This document shows, piece after piece, positions 47,590-59,810 of a stretch of DNA of 64,000 nt. The stretch is from Eremophila alpestris peregrina (taxonomy: Eukaryota; Chordata; Aves; Passeriformes; Alaudidae). Numbering within the stretch: position 1 is the stretch's first letter; the number at the start of each line of letters is the position of its first letter. A model generated the notes under the pieces. The model did not search any database. It worked only from the letters and a program-made list of their open reading frames with translations, and was not told the origin of the DNA. The position numbers and the translations under genes are program-made. The stretch spans positions 15,289,026-15,353,025 of the forward strand of contig WMCF01000012.1 of NCBI GenBank assembly GCA_009792885.1, in the 5' to 3' direction.

Positions 47590-48690
47590 AGGTAGTTGTG
47601 ATTTCCAAAGGGCACAGGAGCAGGCAAATCTTAAATGGTGTAAGTTAAGCAGATAAGGCAAAAGGCAGCTTGGCTGAACAGGGTCCTTCTCTTGGAATTA
47701 AGATGAAAAAAAGAAGGTTTATGGACAGATGAAGCATCACAGAGAAGAACACAGAGAGGTTGCATGCTGTTGTAGGGAGAAAACCCATGCAGCCAAAGCT
47801 CATTTTGAAGTGAAGTTAACCAGAACTGAGGGGGCAAAGAAAAGGTTTCTTCACTAATAGCAAAAGGCTGTGATGAAATAACATCAGCCTGTTACAGGAT
47901 GAGGGTGGTCACCTCACCAAGAGGGACACAGACAAGGCAGGTGTGTGCTTACTGCAGTCTTTCCATCTTCCCCAGGGATGATGGAACAAGGGGGTCCTGA
48001 GCTGCAGGACCACAACTGTGAGAATGATGAACTTCCTATTGACTGAACACTTGTGGGATCTGCTGAGCCATCTGGATCCTCACAAATTTGTTGAGGGATC
48101 CATCTTAGAATGCCCAGAGAGCTGGCTGGTGTCATTGCAAAGCCTCTCTGGATGACTTCTGAGTGGTCTTGGGAATCCAGAGAGGTCCCAGCTGCCTGGA
48201 AGCTGAAAACATTGTCCCAGATATCAAGAAAAGTGAAACGGAGGAGCCTGTAAACTACAGGCCTGTCAGTGTCACTGCACTGCCTTGTCAAATCACAAAA
48301 AATGTTATTCTGGGAATGATTTAAGAACACCTGGAGGACAATGCAATCGCTGGTCACAGACAGTGAGGCTTCATGAGAAGGTTGTGCTTATCAAACCTGT
48401 TTTCCTTCTATGATACGGTAACCCATTGAATTGGTCTAGGAAACACATTTTATGTCGTTTTGTGTACTTCAGCAAGGCTTTTGATTCTGTCTCTCACAAG
48501 ATCCTTCTGGACAAAATGCCCAGTTCACAGCTGGACAAACACATCCTGTGATGGGTGAAAACTGGCTCATGGGTGGAGCACAAAGGGTTACAGTGACTGG
48601 GGTGACATCAGGCTGGTGACCTGTCACTAGTGAGGTTCCACAGCGTACTTGTGGGTTATTCCCAACTCAGCATATTCTGTGATTCTATAA
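47590..48690 (+). mobile_element. CR1 LINE, RT part joined to 3' tip
   Basis: A forward CR1 covering the linker before RT (47600-47850), the N-terminal and middle RT (for example CCTGTAAACTACAGGCCTGT, CTTCAGCAAGGCTTTTGATT, and VTSG...-type sequence near 48600), then an abrupt jump near 48640 to the last 45 bases of the element (CCCAACTCAGCATATTCTGT and tail). The RT C-terminus and most of the 3' UTR are deleted. The tail joins AATTAAATTAAATT, the same flank as the reverse CR1 at 29636-30432. Confidence 0.85.
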
Positions 48691-48915
48691 ATTAAATTAA
48701 ATTATCCCAGTTCTCAGAAAGAATTTGTTAGGTTTGGCCCTGGGAAAACAGCTCCTTTCTTCAAACATGAAATTTTGCAAAACAACATAAGTAAGTGAAG
48801 TACTAAGGAGTGAAGTTTTCTAGATAATAAGAACATAGAAATATAACAAGAAGTGTCCTCTGCCCCAAATATGGCATACAGGTTGCAAGTCAAATAGACC
48901 ATCTTCAAAGAACCT
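48691..48915 (-). repeat. Duplicated unit, copy C, inverted and partial
   Basis: The reverse complement of 48691-48790 matches 29535-29635 of copy A (shared AAATTAAATTAAATTATCCC, TTCTCAGAAAGAATTTGTTA, CTGGGAAAACAGCTCCT). 48795-48835 matches 29500-29550. 48840-48900 matches 43618-43660 of copy B (CTTGCAACCTGTATGCCATA and GGGGCAGAGGACAC in reverse). The last two modules are in the opposite order to copy B. Confidence 0.75.
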
Positions 48916-51900
48916 GGCAACTGAAAATAAACACTGAACAAGGGACCAGAATGTCTAGAAGAAAACACAGCTACTTGATTATATCATCTGGGCAGATTCA
49001 ACTCCTAAAATACAATAATTTCCTGGCAGACCACACATAGTCAAAGAGGGTGATTTTTACAGCCGGGTTGTGCTCACTCCTGTCACAGGTCAGTTTCCAG
49101 CCACTGTGCAAGACACTTGGGAATGAGCAAGGTCTGCACTCACACTGTTCCCAGAGAACTGCTTCTTCCTTTCCCAGAAGCTGCACAAATTTGGCCTTTT
49201 ATTAAAATTGCTCCCAAGCTAGAAGCCCACATCCTAGTTTCAAAAAACATGACTTGCTGCTTAGGAATGTAAATCACTTTGCATCCTGGTCTTTGAGAAA
49301 CGTGAGTCAGCCCATGGAGTGGGAGAATGATCCTCCTTGTTCTGCCCCATCCTGGGGGTCATGGGGTGGGTGACCTGCACACCCACGAGCAGAAAGCTCC
49401 TGGCAGAGGAGCAGGCAGGAAACCAGGGCAGGTCATTTTGAGCTGAATGTGTTTCATTATCGTGGTGAGGGCATGCCCTCCAGCAAGTTGCAGCAGGAAG
49501 AAGGTGGATGATGAGATGGCAGACAGAACACTTGAGTGCCTTTCAAAAGAGGACTTTTGAGGGCTGTCTTCAGGGCTTTTTCCCCCCCTTTATTTCATAT
49601 ACACATAGGCACTATATGTGCAAGGGCCTGGCTTGCTGGAAACTGCTGGGGTAGGCAGCAACATTGCACAAGAGAGGGAAGCAGAGGCTCTCTTGAAACG
49701 TTTTTAAAATGTTTCGTCAAAGGTTTTAACTTACCTATACAAACAGCCTTTAAACAAAGAGCACATCACAGGGTCAGGGCAACTACCAGCAAAGTACCAG
49801 CTACACAGCAGAAAAGGATGGCATTGCTCTGAATCCACAGGAATACCCTTCAGCCCCAGTGGATCAGCAAGTGCTGAAACAAACCAGGCAGTGCTTCCTA
49901 ATCTTCTCACCCAGGCTCACTGTGAGGACTTTAGAGTAGAACGTCTATTGGGACAGCATGTCTAGGAGCAACAGAATAGTGCACAAAGCTGTTCAGCATC
50001 ACTTAACGTGATTCTGACTGCTGAACCAAAATGTTAATATTCATAATCAGTGACAATTATATTGATTTAAATAATTGCTCCTGAGCTGTGAGGGAAATAT
50101 TAAGTAAACAGTGGAGTTATCAATAGTTACAAAAATTTGCATTCCCACTTTGCCCTTTCATATGTTTGAGGACTGCCAAAGGATTTATTTACTTTTAACT
50201 AGATGGCTTACTGATTCCAACAAAGCCAGTAAAACATATGCTGAGTTATGCAGATGAACAAAGGGAAACAGTAGAATGATGTGTTGGAAAACATTTGATT
50301 ATGTACAACTTTACTATTTGTATCTTGGTAGTAACTACCAGCCAGCAATATCAAAGTCTGCAATGAGGACAGTAAATAGTAGAGAGTTGCTTAGAGCCCA
50401 ATATTTAATTCATATACTTATGAATGAACTGAGGTAGACTAATCATAAAGTCAATTATCATATCTACTAACATGCTTAACTGGTAAATGTGATTGTGAAA
50501 TTTTGCCAAAAGACTACAAGGAATTTCAACTAAAATTCAACTCCATTAGAGCAAAATCAGATGCAATTTCATACACAGATCTCTTAGAATCAGGAAAAAC
50601 TCAAATACTCAAATAAACATGATGGCAATTGCTTAAAATCTCAAAATTGTTATTATTAAATAATTAAAAATAGATTTTAGGGCTCCTCTGAGGAAATCCT
50701 GTCCTAAGGCTAATGCTAGGAATACAAAGATAATGTCACATAACACTTGTTACTCAAGGCTATGGAGTACTTCTGTTTACCAGTCTAGCTGAATATTTTC
50801 TCATTATAAAAGCTCAATTAATGTAATGTAATCCAAAGAGATCAGAGCAATAACATTGCAAAAGAGGAGAGAGAGAGTATTGTTCAGATTGGATTTGCGG
50901 CACATGCAGGTCCTGGGTTTGTTGGACAAAAGTTGCATTTAAACTTTTCTTCATCCTAAAAAGCTAACTTTTTCCCATCAAGAACACATATGTATTTCTT
51001 TAGGAACTTGGGGGATCCCTTGTGGAATCTGAAGCAAAAAGTGCTGATTTATCTGATATCTCTGAGGCTGGGCCAGCTGAGTGGACTCCATTACCAAACC
51101 AGCTCCCCAAGTGTCTGTGGGGCGCTGGTCAGAAGAAGGGTAGGGAAGCTCTTGGAGAAGGAGAGGTTCCTGATCACTGATGTTTGGAAAAGCTAATTCT
51201 TTCCCAGAATTTCTGACAACTTAAAGGACTCTTAGGAGAATTATAATCTTTATCTGGGGAGTTCATCCCTTTCTTCACATCCTGCTTGAGAAGATATTTT
51301 GCTGTAAGTGGATGTCAACTTTTCAAGCCAAGCTCAGGCTTTTACCATTTCTCTGATTTCTGATTTCAGTTTTTTGTTTTACAATCTGAAGGTTATCAGA
51401 AGGGATCATGACAAAGAACCTACCGTTACAGCTGCTGCCCAGGAGCAGAAATCTTCTTCAAACAGAGGAAGACTGTATTCCTCTTTTGTTAAACAAGCCT
51501 TATGTTCATTTCAAAGTATCATAACCATAAATAGTATGCCCTAAACAGAAAATTTCATTTGAAGGGTCTAACAACTGAGAGAAGTTGAAATATGGGTTGC
51601 AAACAGTATGGTCTCTGACTAGCAGCACCTCCTGTGGTTACTTCTCTCAAGACAGAATGATTTTTTTTTTTTTAATTACCGCCTGGATAGCAACTCCCAA
51701 ACAGAAAAAATATCCCATAGAGACAATAGGTGCAATAAAAAACAAAGTTGTGCATTCACTTGGAATCTCAAGCTTTCTGGGAATAACTAATTTGCACTGC
51801 TTTAGAGTAATTGTTCACTCGTGGAAAATTTCTGTTTCTGAATATGAATTTCTTAGTGTGTACTTGGCTGGTTAAATTTGAGTTATTTATTTAGGAACTC

Positions 51901-53650
51901 TTCTATATATTCACCTCATTCAATTTCACAGGAAACTTTGCAAACAATAAACATGGCACCAAACTTGCTGATTTCTAAGTAAGGAAAGATTCTCAAATGC
52001 TAAGCTTCAGTATTTCAGCAATAGCAATAAATTCTTGATTGCAGCCTTCCTGAGAGGGTCATAAATATTTTTGTCAGTGTACAGTTCTACCATTTGCTAA
52101 ATGATGCAATGTTTGTGGTAGTATCAAAAGTCCAAATCTTGCCAGGAAGCTTTCAAGCAGCTCTTGGACTGCACTAAGGTCTCTGTTTGGTGTCAAGCAA
52201 ACATAACATCAGTATTTTCCCTGTTGACTGTTATTTACTGACATGATTTTCTGGATGGCACAACAAAAGATACAACTTACAGAATGTACTATTATGAAAG
52301 AAAGCAGAAACAAATGGAAGTCTTTTTATTTGGTAGTCAAAATTATTTAAGGCCGAAAGCAAGAAAGGACATCCCTGCACACAAAACAGGGAACAAATTC
52401 CTGGGGAGAGGAAGCAGCCACAGAAGCCCAGCAAGGGATGTAGTGTAACATTAACTCCCTGTGTATGCTCTGTGCATGTCTGCACAGCCATGACTAAAAT
52501 GCAGGATGTGATCCTGGCAGAAATCATTTGTAGGCTGAGCTTTTAATTTAAAACTAAAGAGAAGTGTGCTGAGAACATTTATGCGTGTGATGCTACAGAA
52601 TTATGCATGAGTTGGCTGCTACATGGGATATCAGGTTCCTCCACAAGCACAGAACTTTCTCCTTTATATATAACCCAAAAATACTGAAAGGTTGATATGT
52701 TTAACTAATTCCCAACAGTTGTTAATCTCTGTGTGAAATACGTCATAAAACTCACTGATTTATAGGTACCACTCTTCCTTCTCAGATCAAAATTAGCCAT
52801 GAACCTGAGTTTAAATGTTTGATTTCAGATTTGGTTTTATTTATCCTAGTCATTATTTTCTACACAACAAATTTTCCATTAATCAGTTAAGTGTGTTGTA
52901 AAATAGATCACAAATGTGCAATAAAGTATGAGAACTAATAATTAATAGTAATTTTAATTAAAATATTGCTTCTACATAATTTCTTTTCTCAGAGGACAAT
53001 CTGAAAGACATAAAATTAATCCTCTTTGCCAAAATTAAGCAATGAAAATTCCAAGGGGAATTTTTAGTGAAAGCATATCCAAGCAGAAAAGTCAAGTGTT
53101 TTTGTGGTTCTCTAACCATCTGTGAGGCTGACACATAAAGTTTTATGGCCCTTTTTTGAGATGTTATAATTCTCTCATAAGTGCATTGGAGGTAATCCAA
53201 ACTCTTGAAAGTATTTTCTAGGTACCATGAACATCAATGCCCTCCATGCTAGCATGAATTGTGTAGAAATACAGAGGATACTTTCCCTCTGCTTAGACAA
53301 AAAAGGGCTCTTTCTTCACATATAAATGGGACTCTTTTGAGTAGTGTGTGTAATTTTTAAAGCATCTTAATATGGGTAATTAGTTCTTTTGTGAAAATCT
53401 GACTTCCATGTTGTGAAGTAGAAATGTAGAAGCTCTTGAAACGTACAAAAAGTTCTATACTTAGTGAAATTTCTCCACGCCTGGTGGAACAATTAGGAAT
53501 TACTGCAGCTCTTACAGCTCCCCTCTCTCAAGTTTGTTTCTTATCTTCTGCTAAACTCAGTCTTTGAAAAGACACTGATTAAGTTCATCCCTCTCAGTTG
53601 GTGATTGTTCAGAAGGTTGGAAGTTCATGAGTTCATTCATCAGAGAGAGA
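48916..53650. other. Non-coding stretch, nothing recognised
   Basis: No gene-like frame or named repeat. There is a poly-T run at about 51661-51674. It is generally AT-rich. Confidence 0.5.
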
Positions 53651-53732
53651 GGAAGGAAGGAAGGCAGGCAGGAAGGAAGGAAGGCAGGAAGGCAGGCAGG
53701 AAGGAAGGAAGGAAGGCAGGAAGGAAGGAAGG
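53651..53732. repeat. GGAA/GGCA tetranucleotide microsatellite
   Basis: About 82 bases of GGAA units interspersed with GGCA units. Consecutive GGAA repeats can bind ETS-family factors in other vertebrates, but no gene is nearby to regulate. Frames through it (Arg/Gly/Glu repeats) are artefacts of the repeat. Confidence 0.95.
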
Positions 53733-55211
53733 TAAAGAAAAGATCTTTAATTAACCTTTGCCCCCAAATAGGGTCACCAAGGCCAAGAGTTTACTCAGCA
53801 TCCACCAGCAAAATGTTTTGGTAAGTCAAGCCATAACCACAAGCCAGGCTTTCTCTAGCCCCAGCCACATCTCTCCCAGAGGGAAAGCAGCTTCCAAGAG
53901 TGCTCTCCTGGCAGGGTCAGCTCTGAGTCATCCTCCAGCCTCCAGGTCCCTATGACAGCCGTAGTTTTGCGTGCAGTAATAATAATAATAGCCAAAGAAA
54001 GACACTGGCCATATCTGTACAGGGTGCCCTGTGCACCATTCTGGGTGTCTTGTCTTTACAGGCCTAGCTCTGGTCTGGTCCCAGAGACCAAATGCCCCCT
54101 TGTGCCTCTAGCTCTCCTGAGGTTCTTCCATCCTTTGGTAGCACCAAAAAGAGAGCCTAGTTCATGCACCTTGACACTGCCCCACAATGCAAAACAAACC
54201 CTAGGAAGTGGAAACAGCATTTTGTCTTCAAAAGCACTCTTCTGATCTACACATCATGCCTAAAGGTCAGAGTCAACCTCTCCCAAGAAGTGCACCCACT
54301 CTCCAGCTGAGGCAGACATTCCTGGAAGGCTCTCTCACCTTCTGATTTCTTTAATAATCCACACAAGTGCCAGTAATTAGCAGGGGGAGACTGACTTGAC
54401 CCCATGGCACCTCATGGACTTTGTTTCTCTCATCCCCCTGAAAGATCAGAGCCCAAGATCTAAATAAGCAGAAAAAATATTTTCAATCCATTTTTCATTG
54501 TGCACCTGGGAGAGATGGGGATCCGAATTAGGCAGGCAATTTATTGACTACATGTTTGTTTATCCCTTCCATCTAGTGAGAAGAATTTTCTGTGGGAAGG
54601 AAAGCAGCACTTCTCTTTGCTTTTGAAGCCAGCATCTTCCAGCAACCAGCAGTTGATCTCAGGTTCCTTCATGAGCACAGTTTTGGAGTTCTTGATATAA
54701 AAGAAATTAATTATTGGCAATTATTTATACTGCCTTTCACTATTGCAATAGATTTTGGTATTGCAAACTCTTGATGACCACGGGTACACTGGGATAAGAA
54801 CAAGACCCCACAGTGCCACGGCAGGTGCAGAGGGGAAGGAAGGGTCACAAAGTGCAGCATATACACATTTATACCTTTCTGATATCCACATCCAGACATC
54901 AACCTTTAAAAGTGAATTACTTTCTAGGGGGAGGGTAAACAAAGGTCTGGTCTTGAAAGGAAAATTATTTGCTTCACAAACATTTTGAAGCCTTAAGAGA
55001 AGACTGCCCTACAGCCTCTGGGCAGCAGTCTGGCTACTGTAAGCCAGCAAAACAGCCAAAATGCATTTCACTGAAAGTAAACAAAGCCACAAACCTAAGC
55101 ATTCAAAATAAATTTTGATATCATAAAATAAACTTTTGTCAACAATACAGTGTCTATTTCAATGAAACACTTGGGCTGCTATTATTTTAAAGAGAAAGTT
55201 TTCATGATATA

Positions 55212-55267
55212 CTGTGATATTATCCAAATACTGCAGTAAGCTTTGCAGTATTTGGATAGTATCACAG
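55212..55267. repeat. Near-perfect 24-bp inverted repeat, 8-base loop
   Basis: The arms 55212-55235 and 55244-55267 are reverse complements with a single mismatch (ATATTATC versus its partner GATAGTAT). The loop is GTAAGCTT. The arms do not extend further on either side. It may form a stable RNA or DNA hairpin. It is shorter than a typical animal microRNA precursor, and no transposon ends are evident. Confidence 0.9.
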
Positions 55268-56883
55268 CTTTTTTTAGGAGCTCTGAAATTCTCCCTACTA
55301 AAGGGAAAAACAAACGTCACTTTATGCTTTAATAGAGGTGAGGAGCAGAGGAAGAGTTTCTGTCCCAGGAAATCTGCTCTTTTTTTGTCCCAGAATGTAC
55401 AGATTGTGTGACTAACCCTCCTTTGATTCTGCAATGCCTCAGTGATTCACTTGAATGGAAAAGCCCTTCTTTCCTCCATGGACAGTCCTGACACCATTTC
55501 CTTATGCATGGTCTTTGACATTTCTGTGCAATTCCTAGAAATCTCCCAGAAATCTGCCTGCAATATGCTTCTCCTCGAGGAGTTTCTCATCTCCAGGTGT
55601 AACACATCTGCCTTAACCATCCAGCTTGAAAACATTTAAGTCCCTCTTCTGCACTCACACCTCCTTTCCCTGTTTTCCTCCCCTTGTAGCCACAGGTGCT
55701 GCGCAGGCTGCCCAGAGCTGCACTGAGGTAGCCCAACAGACTTACCCTCTGCAGATGGCATGAAAAGAATTCCACTGTGAAAATGGAGGGCAACTTTAAT
55801 TCTTTTAAAGCGTAAAGTTCCCTGTAACTCATCCTGTTCCTCTGGCACCAAATCTGGTTGTACTAGTGGCTCTGGAGCAGATGATTGAAGTCAAGAGCAG
55901 TCTCTGCACCTAGTGGACATTTAACCATGGAGCCATAGCCAATACCCTACCATATTCCCATTCCTTTCCCAGCCTGTTCAGCCCTGGTGTTAGCCTATTC
56001 CTCTTCAATCCCAAGGAAACTGAGTGTAGCAGTGATTACCTCCAAACAAACCTACAGGATCAAAATGAGGAAAAGTACAACAGAAAAGCACATTCCACCA
56101 CAGATTCATTTTGAAAACAATTGCTTAGAAATGTTATGAAATGCTTTTGTTCAACCTGCATATATGTTAAAAATACACCCAAAAAAAGCAGTGGTCTCTC
56201 TCCTTCTCCACAGGTCCTTATCCATATCTTTTGAATCAGGCCAGCATCTCTTCAGCAGGCTTACAAAATTCTTGTTGGTTTCAGTCTATCCATTTTCCTC
56301 AATTGCCCCACAGCAAGGTTGGATGGCTTTTATAAAGAAACTGTGAAATACACATTTGTGCAATATATGAAAAAATAAAATTAAAAAAAAAAAAAGCCAC
56401 CCACAGGAGGCTTCACAGCAAGGTTTCACTGATGACTATTCCACAGAAAAATGCTGCCCAGTCATTCTGCCTTTTGTGGTTTCATCCAGGGGTGCTGAGA
56501 CCTCCAAAGTCAGTTCTGGAATTTTAGTGCCCATACCCAGCCATGCGTGTGTATTTCCTCATTACAGCTCCACCCTCTGTGGTGCTGGTCACCACCATCA
56601 AACCACAACTACAACTCACAGGGCCTGGGACAAGCAGAGCAGATTCATAGCCATTTTTGCTCCATGCTCTTCCTTTTGGTTCTTTGGTGAGTATTAAGGG
56701 GGTGAAGGGAAAGGTGAGCATCTCAACGAATGTCATGGATTACTACTCAGGATTGCTACTCTCTCTTACTGAGAGGACTGTTTGTTTTGTTGAGTTTTTT
56801 AAAACATGATCAGTACTGGTGGTATCTGGGAAAGGACTGAGAGGCAAAATGAGTCATTTGAGCAAACAATAAATGGCTTATCT

Positions 56884-56983
56884 ACAAAAAAACCCAACAA
56901 ACAAACAAAACCCAAACTAAAACAATAAAACAAAACTAACAAAAAAATCTAAAAAAAACCAAAAAACACAAAAAAACCCCATT
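56884..56983. repeat. A-rich (CAAA-type) low-complexity tract
   Basis: About 100 bases made of A runs separated by single or double C, without a fixed period. There is no retroposon body next to it. Confidence 0.8.
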
Positions 56984-58984
56984 TAATGGACTTGTCAGAA
57001 TGTCACAGTAAAGCAGAAAAGTAAGTAAAACATCTGTGGGTTCTTCCTCAAGATGGTCACAGTTGAAGGCAATAGACATGGTTTAGTCAATACCAAAAAC
57101 AAATTCAGTTTTGTTGCCATGGTTTCAGCATGGTATGATTTCTGTGCAGGCTGATTGGACAAAGAGAGATCTTGCCTTTCTTCCCAGTCAGCATGAAAAA
57201 AGTAAGAAAATGGTAGTGAAAGGCAAAGATTTATGACTAATAAAGTATATGTGCACATTTATCCCTTTTCTTCTCTGAGGGACGTCATAGTGATTTTATG
57301 ATGCTGCTAAGGAGAACCTTTGGTTTGCATTGGTTTGGAAACACAAATTCTTTGCATTTTATAGCCATTAAGTAGCCAGTTTAGAATTACACAATGTTAA
57401 CCCTGACCTACGTGTATTGGAAATAATTAACCCTTGATATTAAGGGATTTTTCATCCAATATCTGAAGAAAGCTATTTTTCATCGTGGAGCCACACTTTA
57501 AAAAAAAAAAAATATTTCTAAACCAGCCTAAATGCTAAATGTAAAAACGAATGTTTATACTAAAAGCAGTTTGTCTGAACTGATGCAACATCGCTTCTTA
57601 TATTAAATTTGGAGTTATTTCAACAGTTGTTGGAGAAAAACAGTGAGCCTTGGAGCTCAGAGTGCTTCAGGGCTGCTGTGGCAAGTTTCACCATCCCACT
57701 GCTGTGCTTGGAGAGTGTTGTGTCATCAGAGTGAGGCACAGCTGCGACGTTGGAGGGCTGAGCACGTAGATTTGGGTTTGGCTATAGTCCTTGCTGCCCC
57801 CAGCACGGCACAGATGTGCACCCTTCTCCCCTTGTAGTAAATGCTTGAGCCCCTGCCAGCAGCAGGGAGTTCCCCTTCTCAAGGGGAATTTGTTTAGTGT
57901 CTCTCTGGCCCAGTTAAGAGAGTGACCAAGGAGTCCAGAGTTTAAGTATTTCTGTAAAGAGATTATCACTACAAGAGATTGTTTGCAGAAACAGAAGTTT
58001 CAAACAAGCAATTTTAAGTAATGTGTCAAGGTGGAGGATGAGGAAAGAGCTGCTACTTGTGTTGTTCCAAAAATTGCTTATTCACATCCTCATGCAAAAC
58101 TGCCCATACTACATCTCTTGGGTATTTGAAATGAAGGGGTTTTTTGTCCATCAACCAACAGTGATAAAAGTTTCCTACAATTTAAGTATGCAATAGGAGC
58201 GTGACACAAAGGGTTTCTGGTAAGAAGCTGTGTTCTGGTTTCCAGTTCAAACCACAGGATGTCATTCTGGGCTAAGGACGTCAGTGCATGGCAGGTGTCA
58301 CCAGCTGGGACTGGTGGGACAAGAGGATGTGGGGTCAGTCCTGGCTGGGGCCATTTGAGCATTGCTGGGGCTGCAGCCATGGGCAGGGATACAGAAGCCT
58401 TGCAGGATGGCCTGCTGAGCCAAGGGTTTGAGTTTGTATGCAATCAAGAAAGGATTTTAGCCTGATTAGACGGTGTGTTTTAGCCTGTGCATAAGAGTTT
58501 CTTGTCCTTCCGTAAAGAATGGTTGAGTTGGAGGACAGACACAGGGGAGGAAAATGAGCTGTGGAGAACTGCAGAGACACTGAGAGAAATGTTTCTGAGA
58601 TAGGGAAATGTTTCTCTCATGTTGAGAGGGAAGAGTCAGGGTGAAAGACAGAGCAAGTTGGTGAGGGGAATTGGTCACATGTGCAGCAAGAGTAGGAGCA
58701 ATAAACACGTAAAAACATTGTCTGCACTTAGGATTTCACACCACAGCTTACACAGCTCCCTTCAAATGTGAGGTAGCCACAGCAAGTAAAACATCAGGAG
58801 TAAAAGATCCTACTGCAGAGATATTTTACCATCTCCATTTGAGATAAACTGCTTGGTATGTTTTTTTCTTTTCAAATGACATTTTTTTTCTGGCTTACAG
58901 CTCATCATTAATTTTGCCTGGAAGCCACAGGGAAAAGCATGAGAGACTTGGCAAGGAATGTCACTGTTGCAAAGCTTCTTCTCC

Positions 58985-59795
58985 AAGTTTCCTGAGTAGA
59001 GCTGTGCTACTCCAGATGCGCTGCCCCCCGTGGTGCTTCTGCAGCCCGGGATGATGAATTTGGGCTTGTTCAGAGGGGGTTTGGGGGCACACACAATGAT
59101 CTCAGACAGAAGACAGTCCTCCATAAATCTGAGTAACAGTGTGCCTCCTTCCCACAGACTGCAGCTCTCCATGAGCTGCTCCATCCTGGGTCCCCTCCAC
59201 ATGGTACAGTCCTTCGGGAGCAGGGCGCTCCAATGTAGGCTCCCCACAGGGACACAAGTCCTGTTGGGAAACCTGCTCCAGCATGGGCTCCTCTCCACAG
59301 GCCTCAGGTCCTGCCAGGAAGGCTTCCCATGCTGTCACAGCCTCCTTCAGGCATCCACCTGCTCTGGTGTGAGCTCCTCCGTGGGCTGCAGGTGGATCTC
59401 TGCTCCCCCCTGGACCTCCAGGGGCTGCAGGGGCACCACTGCCTCACCGTGGGCTGTACCTTGGGCTGCAGGAGAATCTCTGCTCTGGCAGCTGGAGCAG
59501 CTCCTGCCCCTCCTCCTTCACTGGCCTCGTGTCTGCAGAGCTGCTCCTCTCTGTGCTCAGGTTTCTTCCCCCTTATTAAATCTAATATCCCGGAGGAGTT
59601 GTCAGTGGCACAACAGTGACACTGTTTAGTGTCACACACCCTCAGCTGTGGCTCGCAAAGGGTCTGTCTTGGATCCATCTGGCACTGGCTCAGTTTGACA
59701 CAGGGGAAGCTTCTGGCAGCCTCTCACAGAAGCCACCCCTGTAAGCCCCTCTGTTGGCAAAACCTCACCCTGCAAGCCCAATGCAATAAGAAATC
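58985..59795. mobile_element. Probable ERV-associated dispersed avian repeat
   Basis: GC- and CpG-richer than its surroundings. It carries imperfect internal repeats around GGGCTGCAGG (59391, 59427 and 59462) each followed by GATCTCTGCTCC-like or similar text, then the markers CTTATTAAATCTAATATCCC, GGGGAAGCTTCTGGCAGCCT and CACAGAAGCCACCCCTGTAA. I recognise these from widely dispersed bird sequences, probably LTR-type, but cannot name the family or fix its strand. Long frames in this block on both strands are by-products of its composition. Confidence 0.5.
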
Positions 59796-59810
59796 CAGCA
59801 TCCAGCTGGC

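Larger units (their letters stand above)
53733..58984. other. Non-coding stretch with a hairpin and A-rich tract
   Basis: Holds an (AAT)n run near 53978-53992, the hairpin at 55212-55267, a poly-A run at 56382-56395 and a CAAA-type A-rich tract at 56884-56983. No gene is recognised. All frames are short and unstructured. Confidence 0.5.

Noticed and set aside
53627..53824. Arg/Gly/Glu-repeat peptide
   Set aside because: Pure product of the GGAA/GGCA microsatellite.
59030..59629. 199-codon forward frame and its reverse-strand counterparts
   Set aside because: They lie inside a GC-rich dispersed repeat with internal repetition. There is no recognisable domain.
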